The notes under the pieces were generated by a model that was given only the letters and a program-made list of their open reading frames with translations, had not been told where the DNA came from and made no database searches. The position numbers and the translations under genes are program-made. A DNA stretch of 7,277 nt from CBDUXZ01 sp965371325 [NCBI: uncultured bacterium]. GTDB lineage: Bacteria > JAUYMQ01. Within the stretch, counting starts at the first letter, position 1, and each line of letters opens with the position of its first letter. Shown here piece by piece: positions 1-5,390 of this stretch. The stretch spans positions 1-7,277 of the forward strand of contig CBDUXZ010000093.1 of the NCBI GenBank assembly GCA_965371325.1. The letters run 5' to 3'.

Positions 1-571
1 AAACCGATCCGGCGGAAACGAGATAGGTCCCGCCTACCATGAGCGGGCCCCAGACGATAAAGACGCTGAGCTCCCCCAGCCCGCGGTGCTTGAGTTTCAG
101 AGGCGGGGCGACGTAGAAGACGCTGATGAAGAGCCCGGCGAGCGCAAAGCCGACGACTCCCGGGCCCCGCAGGGTGGTAAGGTAGACGAGGATGGCGAGG
201 TCGAGTGCGTTGGCCGTGAAGATTGCGTTGCGAAGTCCCGTCCGGGAGACAAGCCCTCCCAGAACGGGGTGCGGCGAATAGAGCGCGCGCGGGTAATCCG
301 CGGAGTCCACGCCCGCCGAAAGATCGAAGTAATCGTTGATCATGTTGTTGGCGGCGTGGGCAATCACGAGGCCGAGCAGCGCAGCGATGGAGGGAACCCA
401 CGCTATCGGTCCATCCGCCGCGGCTAGCAGGGTGCCGATGAGCCACGCGAAAACCGTGATGTTGAAGACGCAGGCTCTGGTAATGATGAGCCACCGGGAG
501 AGAGGATCCATCTTCCGGTCGGGGGAGAGGTTGCAGGTGTTCAGTACCTCGAGCCAGTTTGCGACGACCAT
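1..571 (-). CDS. UbiA-family polyprenyl transferase (MenA-like), N-terminal part, truncated by window edge
   Basis: Reading the minus strand from the ATG at 571-569 gives 190 open codons that run off the left edge. An SD-like GGGAG lies about 7 bases before the ATG. Members of this integral-membrane family attach a polyprenyl chain to an aromatic acceptor using Mg-bound prenyl diphosphate, as in quinone biosynthesis. The diagnostic first Asp-rich motif is visible at residues 75-89 (NNMINDYFDLSAGVD), with N76, N79, D80, D83 and D89 as likely metal/diphosphate ligands. Hydrophobic helices flank it at about 29-50, 58-74, 117-133 and 138-155. The stretch YVAPPLKLKHRGLGE (153-167) followed by VFIVWGPLMVGGTY is the conserved loop and helix seen in MenA-type enzymes. 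The second Asp motif should lie beyond the window. MenA-like fits better than UbiA proper, but the acceptor cannot be decided, so no symbol is given. It is divergent from the epimerase gene. Confidence 0.88.
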   Translation of the reverse strand, partial: MVVANWLEVLNTCNLSPDRKMDPLSRWLIITRACVFNITVFAWLIGTLLAAADGPIAWVPSIAALLGLVIAHAANNMINDYFDLSAGVDSADYPRALYSPHPVLGGLVSRTGLRNAIFTANALDLAILVYLTTLRGPGVVGFALAGLFISVFYVAPPLKLKHRGLGELSVFIVWGPLMVGGTYLVSAGSV

Positions 572-730
572 CGGAATACTCCCGGGGGGAACGGCGGCGG
601 GGCGCGTTTTCCGGCTTCCACATTCGGGGGAGCGAGACAGTGACACCTTATACAAGAACGGGGCGAGCGCTGCCCGGCACACCGTAACACGGAAGGGCGC
701 GTCTCCGGGGCGCGGGGAGAGTTCATTAGG
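572..730. promoter_or_regulatory. Divergent intergenic region between prenyltransferase and epimerase genes
   Basis: These 159 bases separate two diverging starts, so promoters for both directions are expected here. The only AT-rich island is around 641-656. On the minus strand it reads TATAAG (652-647), a fair -10 element about 75 bases before the prenyltransferase ATG, but no recognisable -35 lies at normal spacing. On the plus strand TATACA (649-654) is a possible -10, also without a -35. I see no reading frame of its own and no terminator. Confidence 0.3.
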
Positions 731-1639
731 ATGCGCATCCTGGTAACCGGTTCGAGCGGCCTCATCGGGCGCGCGCTCACCGCGTCGCTTCGGGGCGAGG
801 ACCATGAAGTGGTGCGTCTGGTCCGCGGCGAAGCCCCGTTGCAGACAGGGGAGTTTCGGTGGAGGCCCGAAGCGGGGATCATCGACGAATCCGCATTCGA
901 GGGTGTGGACGGCGTGGTTCACCTCGCTGGCCAGAGCATTGCGAGCGGCCGCTGGACCCCGAAGCTGAAGGCTTTCATTCGGGAGAGCCGTGTTCGGGGG
1001 ACACGCGTTCTGAGCGAGGCGCTGGCACGCTGCGCCCGGCGGCCGAGGGTGCTCCTCTCCGCTTCGGCCATCGGATACTACGGCAACCGTGGGGATGAGC
1101 CGTTGCGGGAGGAGAGCAGGCCGGGAGAGGGATTTTTCCCCGAAATCTGCACCGCATGGGAAGAAGCCACCCGAGCGGCCCAGGATGCCGGCGTTCGCGT
1201 GGTGCATCTGCGCTTCGGCATCGTTCTCTCCGAAGGTGGCGGCGCGTTCCAGAGCATGCTGCGCCCCTTCCGGCTGGGATTTGGTGGCAGACTAGGGAAC
1301 GGAAGGCAATACATGAGCTGGGTTGCGATCGAAGATGCAATCGGCGCCACCTGCTATGCGCTTTTGCGAAACGATCTCGAGGGTCCCGTAAACATTGTGG
1401 CGCCAGCACCGGTCACGAACGAGACTTTCACGAGAACCCTCGGAAGCGTGCTCGGGCGCCCGACCATCATCTCCCTGCCGTCGCCGTTGCTGCGGCTCGC
1501 GCTGGGCTCCGAGATGGCCGATGCGCTTCTCCTTTCGAGCACCAGGGTGTTGCCCGCCCGTCTCGATCGCGCGGGATACACGTTCGGCGCCCCCGATCTC
1601 CGGAAGGCCCTGCGGCAGATCCTGAGTCGCGCGCGCTGA
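731..1639 (+). CDS. TIGR01777-family NAD(P)-dependent epimerase/oxidoreductase
   Basis: This is a complete 302-residue protein, the usual length for this extended short-chain dehydrogenase family (relatives include E. coli YfcH and plant/cyanobacterial SulA-type proteins). The N-terminal Rossmann motif TGSSGLIG (6-13) binds the dinucleotide. HLAGQSI (64-70) is the typical post-beta4 loop, and the active-site region is SASAIGYYGNRGDEPL (110-125). The classical YxxxK pair is not present in that stretch, which has YGNR instead. Further family blocks are FFPEICTAWEEA (135-146), RFGIVLSEGGGAF (161-173), SWVAIEDA (196-203) and GPVNIVAP (218-225). A C-terminal DUF1731-like segment follows, with LLLSSTRVLPARLDRAGY at 266-283. 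The start is chosen because the Rossmann strand begins at residue 2. GGGGAGA about 10 bases upstream is a plausible SD. Substrate is not known for most of the family and cannot be inferred here. Confidence 0.93.
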   Translation: MRILVTGSSGLIGRALTASLRGEDHEVVRLVRGEAPLQTGEFRWRPEAGIIDESAFEGVDGVVHLAGQSIASGRWTPKLKAFIRESRVRGTRVLSEALARCARRPRVLLSASAIGYYGNRGDEPLREESRPGEGFFPEICTAWEEATRAAQDAGVRVVHLRFGIVLSEGGGAFQSMLRPFRLGFGGRLGNGRQYMSWVAIEDAIGATCYALLRNDLEGPVNIVAPAPVTNETFTRTLGSVLGRPTIISLPSPLLRLALGSEMADALLLSSTRVLPARLDRAGYTFGAPDLRKALRQILSRAR

Positions 1640-1719
1640 TCGCGACCTGAAGCCGCCAGCGGGACGCTCAGGGCCCGGGTGATACGGCCGATAACTGAGG
1701 CATCGGGTCCGTTGAAGCA

Positions 1720-1736
1720 GGTGGTCAACGACCACC
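1720..1736 (+). repeat. Perfect hairpin in the gap before the anchored Ala-Glu protein gene
   Basis: GGTGGTC and GACCACC form a perfect 7-base inverted repeat around an AAC loop, ending 20 bases before the ATG at 1757. No T-run follows, so it is not a standard intrinsic terminator. It could be an operator or an mRNA hairpin close to the start region of the next gene. The remaining 1640-1756 gap holds no other clear signal. Confidence 0.5.
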
Positions 1737-1756
1737 GTGGGGTGATAGTCTAGGCC

Positions 1757-2530
1757 ATGGCTGGAAACAGGAATATAATCCTTGCCGGCATCGGGCTGGT
1801 GGCGTTTGCCCTGTTCCTCATCTTCGGTTCGGGTGACGCTCATGATGGCCCCTCAGGCGGGGAGGGGGCCGGGATTGCCGGCGCAGGTCCAGGGGGGCAG
1901 GAAGGGCAGGACGCCTCTCTAGGCAGCGATGAGTCCCGCAGACGGAAGTCTATCTTCAAGAAAGGACCGGGCCGCGGCAGAGAAAAGCCGGCCGACCCGA
2001 AGCTGGTCGAAAAACTCAAAGTGCCCGACAAGCGTTTCGTGGCAACGGGCCCGCCCGTCTCCCCGAAGGATGGCATTGTTCAGCAGTCCTTTACCGGCGA
2101 TCCCACCCTGATTTCCGGCGGGGCCGGGGGCGCAACCTCGCGATCGGCCGGATCGGGCGGCGAGACCGCCGGGGAGTCGGCGGAGGGAGAGGCGGAAGCG
2201 GAAGCGGAAGCAGAAGCGGAAGCAGAAGCGGAAGCAGAAGAGGAAGATATCCCCAACGCCTCTTGTCCGGATTGCGGCGCCCCCTCCGTGGTAACAACAG
2301 TCGTGGATATCGTGACCCAGCCAATCTTCGCGGGCGCCTTCGATGCCACTTGCTCGGGCATCTTCTTTGACAACCAATTCGAGATCGGCGGCAATCCCGG
2401 CTGCGCGACTTTTTTCCCCGACACCTGCCGCGGGAGCGCCGCCGCACTCTTCGACGAGCGCTTCTTTGTGACTGTCCGGGGCGAGTGCATCCCCGATCGC
2501 AATTTTATGAAGGAGATCTTAGAGCGCTGA
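1757..2530 (+). CDS. Membrane-anchored protein with Ala-Glu repeat stalk and six-cysteine C-terminal domain, function unknown
   Basis: I do not recognise this 257-residue protein. It begins with a short polar stretch and one hydrophobic segment, IILAGIGLVAFALFLIFG (about 7-24), with no signal-peptidase site that I can see. It is therefore probably a type II single-pass inner-membrane protein with the rest in the periplasm. Residues 27-145 are Gly-, Ser- and charge-rich and look disordered, with a basic patch at about 60-80. Residues 146-161 are eight Ala-Glu pairs continuing into EEED, an acidic spacer. The C-terminal part (164-257) looks folded and contains six cysteines (170, 173, 199, 216, 224, 244), including one CPDC. 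An even number of cysteines outside the membrane suggests three disulfides; a metal site at CxxC is the alternative. The ATG lacks a strong SD (only TAGG at 1751-1754), but it places the hydrophobic segment at the terminus as expected. Confidence 0.75.
   Translation: MAGNRNIILAGIGLVAFALFLIFGSGDAHDGPSGGEGAGIAGAGPGGQEGQDASLGSDESRRRKSIFKKGPGRGREKPADPKLVEKLKVPDKRFVATGPPVSPKDGIVQQSFTGDPTLISGGAGGATSRSAGSGGETAGESAEGEAEAEAEAEAEAEAEAEEEDIPNASCPDCGAPSVVTTVVDIVTQPIFAGAFDATCSGIFFDNQFEIGGNPGCATFFPDTCRGSAAALFDERFFVTVRGECIPDRNFMKEILER
2192..2239 (+). repeat. In-frame 6-bp tandem repeat (GCRGAA x8) encoding (Ala-Glu)8
   Basis: Eight uninterrupted copies of GCGGAA or GCAGAA lie within the anchored protein gene. 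The last 36 bases (2204-2239) are three exact copies of the 12-mer GCGGAAGCAGAA, so the array probably grew by duplication of a 12-base unit. The unit is a multiple of three, so copy-number change would lengthen or shorten the protein by Ala-Glu pairs without a frameshift. This is coding sequence, not CRISPR: it has no spacers. Confidence 0.95.
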
Positions 2531-2732
2531 CTTTCTGATTCCGGCCTGCCTGTGACACCTTTCCGCGAAGCGCACCACTAAACAGTCATTCAGTGCCGTG
2601 CTCCCTCCCGGCGAGGGACTGCCGGATCCGCTCTCCGTTGCGAGGTCGGTGGTCGTTGCCGTCGCGATTAACGCCGCGACGTAACAGACGCCGGCCTTTT
2701 TGCGTTGGGTCCGGCTGTTTCCGGGAGGCGAC
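2531..2732 (+). promoter_or_regulatory. Intergenic leader with two inverted repeats before the propeller-like protein gene
   Basis: This 202-base gap contains two perfect short inverted repeats. TCCCTC/GAGGGA (2602-2607 and 2613-2618) has a CCGGC loop. CGTCGCG/CGCGACG (2660-2666 and 2675-2681) has an 8-base loop. A five-T run (2697-2701) lies about 16 bases after the second hairpin, too far for a standard intrinsic terminator. I find no convincing -35/-10 pair. A minus-strand open frame spans the gap but has no coding character. The region may hold a promoter or leader for the next gene. Confidence 0.35.
2723..2728 (+). promoter_or_regulatory. Shine-Dalgarno site that fixes the start at 2733
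   Basis: GGGAGG sits 4 bases before the ATG at 2733. An in-frame TTG at 2700 would add 11 residues, but it has no SD and would place extra residues before the signal peptide. The ATG at 2733 is therefore preferred. Confidence 0.7.
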
Positions 2733-4388
2733 ATGACGTGGAGGAGGAAATGCTCAGGATTCTTACTGGTTGTGACCACGCTTTCAGGCGCCGCCCCGAT
2801 TAGCGCTGCTTCGGAACAGTCCTGGCGCCGCGTGAGCCATATGACCTCTGCGCCCGTGACCGCCTTGGCGGTCCATGCCGGAGGCGACCATATCGCCGCG
2901 GCGTCGGGTGGGAGCGTTTACCGGTCGGCGGACGGGGGCCGATCGTGGCGCCGTGAAGAGCGTCTTGGGGGCGAGATCGATGCACTGGCGTTTATGGGCG
3001 ATGAAAGCGCCGCGTTACTGCTTGTGGCCGGGGAGCGCGGGGCTCGATGGGTGGGCGCCGGTGCGGCCGGCCGGGCCCTCGATCTGCCCCCTCTTTCCGG
3101 ACGGGGTGGCGTGAGGGCTCTCGGGGTGAGGCCAGGCACGGGTGGCCCCGTGGCCTTCGGCACCGAGAACGGCGTCGTTGTGGCCGGTCTGGAGAAGGAC
3201 GTCTGGCGGGAGATCGCCACGGCCATACCGGGACGTTCCTTCCGCGCCGTCGCGTGGGAGGCGGACGGCGGCATCGTGGCCGCCGGCGAGGAGGGACTCT
3301 TCCGATTCGATCCGAAGCGGCCGGGCGACCCCGAGCGGCTGACGTCGCGCTCCGCGCGAGACGTTGTTTCCTCGGGCGACGCGACCCTCGCCGTCACCCT
3401 GTCCGGCCTGCTTGCGACCTACGGCGGAGGGCCCTGGCGAGAGGTTCCGGGGGCGGAGGGTCCTTCCCGTGAGGCCGAGGTCGCTGGCCCCGCCATGGAT
3501 CTGCGGGGCGCATTCGTGGTGGCGGACCCTCTGAAGGTCTGGCGCGTGGAAGCGGGCAGAACCCCCCGACGCATTGCAGACGCGCCGCCGGGGGAGACGA
3601 CCACCGCAATCATCGCGCTTCCCGATGGAAGGCTTCTGGGCGCGACCAATCGCGGGCTCTTCGAGCATCCGGCGCCCGGGCCGGCGGGTACGGGGGGCCG
3701 CGACGGCGGGAGACTCCTCCGCCTGCCGGATGGTTCCGCCCGGGAGAGCGGGGCAGGGCTCGTCAGTCGGCTTCTTCTTCCGAGTGACTCCGGACAGGCA
3801 CCCCGGAGCGCTGAACCCGCCATTGCTGCGGTGCGGCGGGCGGCGATCCGCGCGTCCCACCTGGATCACGACCGGATCCGCCGAAACTTTCGCGGTGTGC
3901 GGTACCGAGCGCTTCTCCCCGAGCTGGAAGTGTCCCTCCGTCGCCGTCGCTCTACCGCGTTCGATCGCGACCGCGATCAGGCCTTCACCGGGGGCGCGCT
4001 CCGAAACCTGTTCGATCAATCACGCGACCGCGATCGGGAGCGGGATTTCGTGATGGCGGCGGAGTGGGATCTTGGTTCGCTCCTGTTCAACCCCGATGAG
4101 CTGGACGTCAGCGAGGAGGCGCGGCGCGTTCTGACGCTTCGTGACGATGTCCTTGATGAGGTGAATCATATCTATTTCGAGCGTCGCCGGGCCGATATGG
4201 CCCTCGCGATCCTGGAGGCGCGAACTCCGGGGGAGCCTTACAAAGACGGGGAGGAGGCCGTCGCGCTTCGGGTCAAGATTGACGAGCTGACTGCGCGACT
4301 CGATTCCTGGACGGAGGGCTTTTTCTCCAGGGAGATGGCGCGTCTTTCGAACGGGGAAGACGGTCCCGCCTCAGACCAGGGTTTTTGA
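2733..4388 (+). CDS. Secreted protein: beta-propeller-like (Asp-box) N-terminal half fused to helical Arg-rich C-terminal domain
   Basis: The 551-residue product starts with a classical Sec signal peptide: RRK, a hydrophobic core FLLVVTTLSGAA, and cleavage near residue 25 (ISA/AS). Residues about 30-320 are repeated beta-rich segments of the kind VTALAVHAGGDHIAAASGGSVY. A clear BNR/Asp-box, SADGGRSW (65-72), and later echoes such as GGIVAAGEEGLFRF and DGRLLGATNRGLFEH fit a beta-propeller related to sialidase, YCF48 or VPS10-type folds. A Gly/Ser/Arg-rich linker follows. The C-terminal part (about 386-540) is distinct: RYRALLPELEVSL, two RDRD-type charged patches, EWDLGSLLFNPDEL (444-457), then a long helix with LRDDVLDEVNHIYFERRRADMAL (468-490) and a final helix DELTARLDSW. 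That order loosely recalls half of a TolC-type outer-membrane efflux repeat, which is inference. No enzyme motif is seen. It ends just before a lamin-tail/PEP-CTERM gene in the same direction, so co-transcription is likely. Confidence 0.8.
   Translation: MTWRRKCSGFLLVVTTLSGAAPISAASEQSWRRVSHMTSAPVTALAVHAGGDHIAAASGGSVYRSADGGRSWRREERLGGEIDALAFMGDESAALLLVAGERGARWVGAGAAGRALDLPPLSGRGGVRALGVRPGTGGPVAFGTENGVVVAGLEKDVWREIATAIPGRSFRAVAWEADGGIVAAGEEGLFRFDPKRPGDPERLTSRSARDVVSSGDATLAVTLSGLLATYGGGPWREVPGAEGPSREAEVAGPAMDLRGAFVVADPLKVWRVEAGRTPRRIADAPPGETTTAIIALPDGRLLGATNRGLFEHPAPGPAGTGGRDGGRLLRLPDGSARESGAGLVSRLLLPSDSGQAPRSAEPAIAAVRRAAIRASHLDHDRIRRNFRGVRYRALLPELEVSLRRRRSTAFDRDRDQAFTGGALRNLFDQSRDRDRERDFVMAAEWDLGSLLFNPDELDVSEEARRVLTLRDDVLDEVNHIYFERRRADMALAILEARTPGEPYKDGEEAVALRVKIDELTARLDSWTEGFFSREMARLSNGEDGPASDQGF
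3963..4035 (+). repeat. Repeated 13-mer within an inverted-repeat context, coding for Arg-Asp patches
   Basis: CGCGACCGCGATC occurs exactly at 3966-3978 and again at 4023-4035, 57 bases apart and in the same frame, each time encoding Arg-Asp-Arg-Asp. At the first copy, GATCGC and GCGATC also form an inverted repeat (3963-3978). The cause may be the repeated amino-acid pattern or a small internal duplication. Confidence 0.6.
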
Positions 4389-4402
4389 TGTCCAACCACC
4401 CA

Positions 4403-4422
4403 GGGCCGGTCACGGCCGGCCC
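4403..4422 (+). repeat. GC-rich intercistronic hairpin before the PEP-CTERM gene
   Basis: GGGCCGG and CCGGCCC form a perfect 7-base stem around a TCACGG loop, 8 bases upstream of the strong SD at 4431. There is no U-tract, so it is unlikely to terminate transcription. Such a stem between cistrons could stabilise part of the transcript or decouple translation of the two genes. Confidence 0.5.
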
Positions 4423-4430
4423 GCACCAGG

Positions 4431-4437
4431 AAGGAGG
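4431..4437 (+). promoter_or_regulatory. Strong Shine-Dalgarno site that fixes the start at 4442
   Basis: AAGGAGG lies 4 bases before the ATG at 4442, the best SD in the window. It favours this start over the in-frame ATG at 4388, which overlaps the upstream stop codon (TGATG) and would place 18 polar residues ahead of the signal peptide. Confidence 0.75.
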
Positions 4438-4441
4438 AGCC

Positions 4442-5128
4442 ATGCGTCGCAAACGCACACTCACGTTCGCGCCCGCCCTGGCGTTCCTCGCCCTGATTTT
4501 GCAAATGAGCTTCCCGCCCGGAGAGAGCCGCGCCGACACGGTGCTGATCTCGGAGGTCCTTGTTGATGCCTCGGGGAGCGACAATGGAAAGACCTTTGTC
4601 GAGCTTGCCGGCACACCGGGTCTCACGCTTGCCGGATATACGCTGGTGGGCGTGAACGGCGGGACGGGAACCGTCTACCTCACCATCGATCTCTCGTCCT
4701 TCGCGATCCCGGCGGACGGAATCTTCGTCGCCGCGGACTCGGCAAGCGGCGTGACGGCGGTCGCGGAGGCGGATGCCCTGTTCGCCAGTCTCGATCCGCA
4801 AAACGGCCCCGACAGCATCCAGCTTCGGCTGGCCGATACGGTCATCGACGCCCTGGGCTACGGCGACTTCACGAGCGCTGTGTTCGCCGGGGAGGGGAAT
4901 GCCGTGGCCCTTCCGACGGCGGGATCGAGCCTTGCCCGCCCGTTTGCGGACGTCGATACGAACGACAACGCGACGGATTTCATCGCCATGGCCGCGCCCA
5001 CCCCCGGGACAGCGTCTTTCTCGGGTCCCGCAGCTGTCCCCGAGCCCGCGAGCCTCCTGCTCCTGGGCGCAGCGCTGCTTCCTCTCGGAAGGCGGGTTCG
5101 ACGGTGGACCCCCCCCGCGGAGCGCTAG
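4442..5128 (+). CDS. Secreted lamin-tail-domain protein with PEP-CTERM sorting signal
   Basis: The 228-residue product has three parts. Residues 1-31 are a Sec signal peptide (MRRKRT, a hydrophobic run, and SRA at 29-31 before DTV). Residues about 32-191 match the lamin-tail domain pattern: VLISEVLVDASGSDNG, then FVELAGTPGLTLAGYTLVGVNG, IFVAADS, and an end block DTNDNATDFIAMAAPTPGT. Residues 199-221 are a textbook PEP-CTERM signal: VPEP, a hydrophobic helix (SLLLLGAALLPLG) and an arginine cluster RRVRR. In known systems exosortase recognises the PEP motif, cleaves, and delivers the protein to the cell surface or exopolysaccharide matrix. No exosortase gene is in this window. Seven residues (WTPPAER) follow the arginine cluster, and a run of eight C bases (5109-5116) lies in that tail. 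A Rho-independent terminator follows the stop, so this gene ends its unit. The exact role is unknown; adhesion or matrix binding is plausible. Confidence 0.9.
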   Translation: MRRKRTLTFAPALAFLALILQMSFPPGESRADTVLISEVLVDASGSDNGKTFVELAGTPGLTLAGYTLVGVNGGTGTVYLTIDLSSFAIPADGIFVAADSASGVTAVAEADALFASLDPQNGPDSIQLRLADTVIDALGYGDFTSAVFAGEGNAVALPTAGSSLARPFADVDTNDNATDFIAMAAPTPGTASFSGPAAVPEPASLLLLGAALLPLGRRVRRWTPPAER

Positions 5129-5140
5129 GCCCCGCGGTGG

Positions 5141-5166
5141 AACGCCCCGCTCCTCGGGGCGTTTTT
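5141..5166 (+). terminator. Rho-independent terminator after the PEP-CTERM gene
   Basis: AACGCCCCG (5141-5149) and CGGGGCGTT (5155-5163) form a perfect 9-base stem with a CTCCT loop, and the T-run extends to 5166. It begins 12 bases after the stop codon at 5128. The other strand lacks a T-run after the stem, so termination is in the plus direction. Confidence 0.93.
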
Positions 5167-5223
5167 GGCCACCCGCGATTTCCTCTCCGGTGGCGGGAAA
5201 AATCCCCGCCCGGAGAGCGAAGA

Positions 5224-5252
5224 TTGACAGCGGGGATCGCTCGCCCTAACAT
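5224..5252 (+). promoter_or_regulatory. Sigma70-type promoter for the murI unit
   Basis: A consensus -35 box TTGACA (5224-5229) is followed, after exactly 17 bases, by TAACAT (5247-5252), which matches the -10 consensus at 4 of 6 positions. It lies about 60 bases downstream of the terminator and on the same strand as murI. The start of transcription should be near 5259, giving a leader of about 130 bases before the murI ATG. I see no riboswitch fold or leader peptide in that leader. Confidence 0.7.
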
Positions 5253-5390
5253 GGCGTGACTGGGGCGGTTTTCCGTGCTTCCCGAGGTTTCTCCGCCGTG
5301 TCCGGTTGATCAGGAAGCAACGGCTCTTGCGTCACGACGGCCTCCTTTCCGGCACATTCCCCCCGAGCGCGAAAATTCTTCGGAGCCAGA

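Noticed and set aside
86-746. Two plus-strand open frames (86-427 and 336-746)
   Set aside because: The first and most of the second are antisense to the UbiA-family gene, whose minus-strand reading has the NNMINDYFD motif and membrane helices. The plus frames lack any recognisable feature.
2192-2239. Short direct repeats considered as a CRISPR or iteron array
   Set aside because: The units are contiguous 6-mers in frame within a coding region, with no spacers and no replication gene nearby.
640-2561. Shared 10-mer GTGACACCTT in two intergenic regions (640-649 and 2552-2561)
   Set aside because: It resembles a regulator site, but ten bases in two copies is weak evidence, there is no dyad symmetry, and neither copy has a matched -10 at fixed spacing.
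2660-2701. Hairpin at 2660-2681 with downstream T-run as a terminator for the anchored protein gene
   Set aside because: The T-run (2697-2701) begins about 15 bases after the stem, too far for intrinsic termination.
2519-2779. 86-codon minus-strand open frame across the 2531-2732 gap
   Set aside because: It overlaps the signal-peptide region of the 2733 gene, has low-complexity composition, and no clear SD or domain.
3015-4019. 334-codon minus-strand open frame
   Set aside because: It lies wholly inside the 2733-4388 gene, is rich in Arg, Gly and Pro as expected for antisense of GC-rich coding DNA, and shows no domain. The plus frame has a signal peptide, an SD and an Asp-box.
5275-5390. 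Possible leader peptide starting at GTG 5275
   Set aside because: The frame runs on into murI out of phase, has no SD and no attenuator-like residue run.
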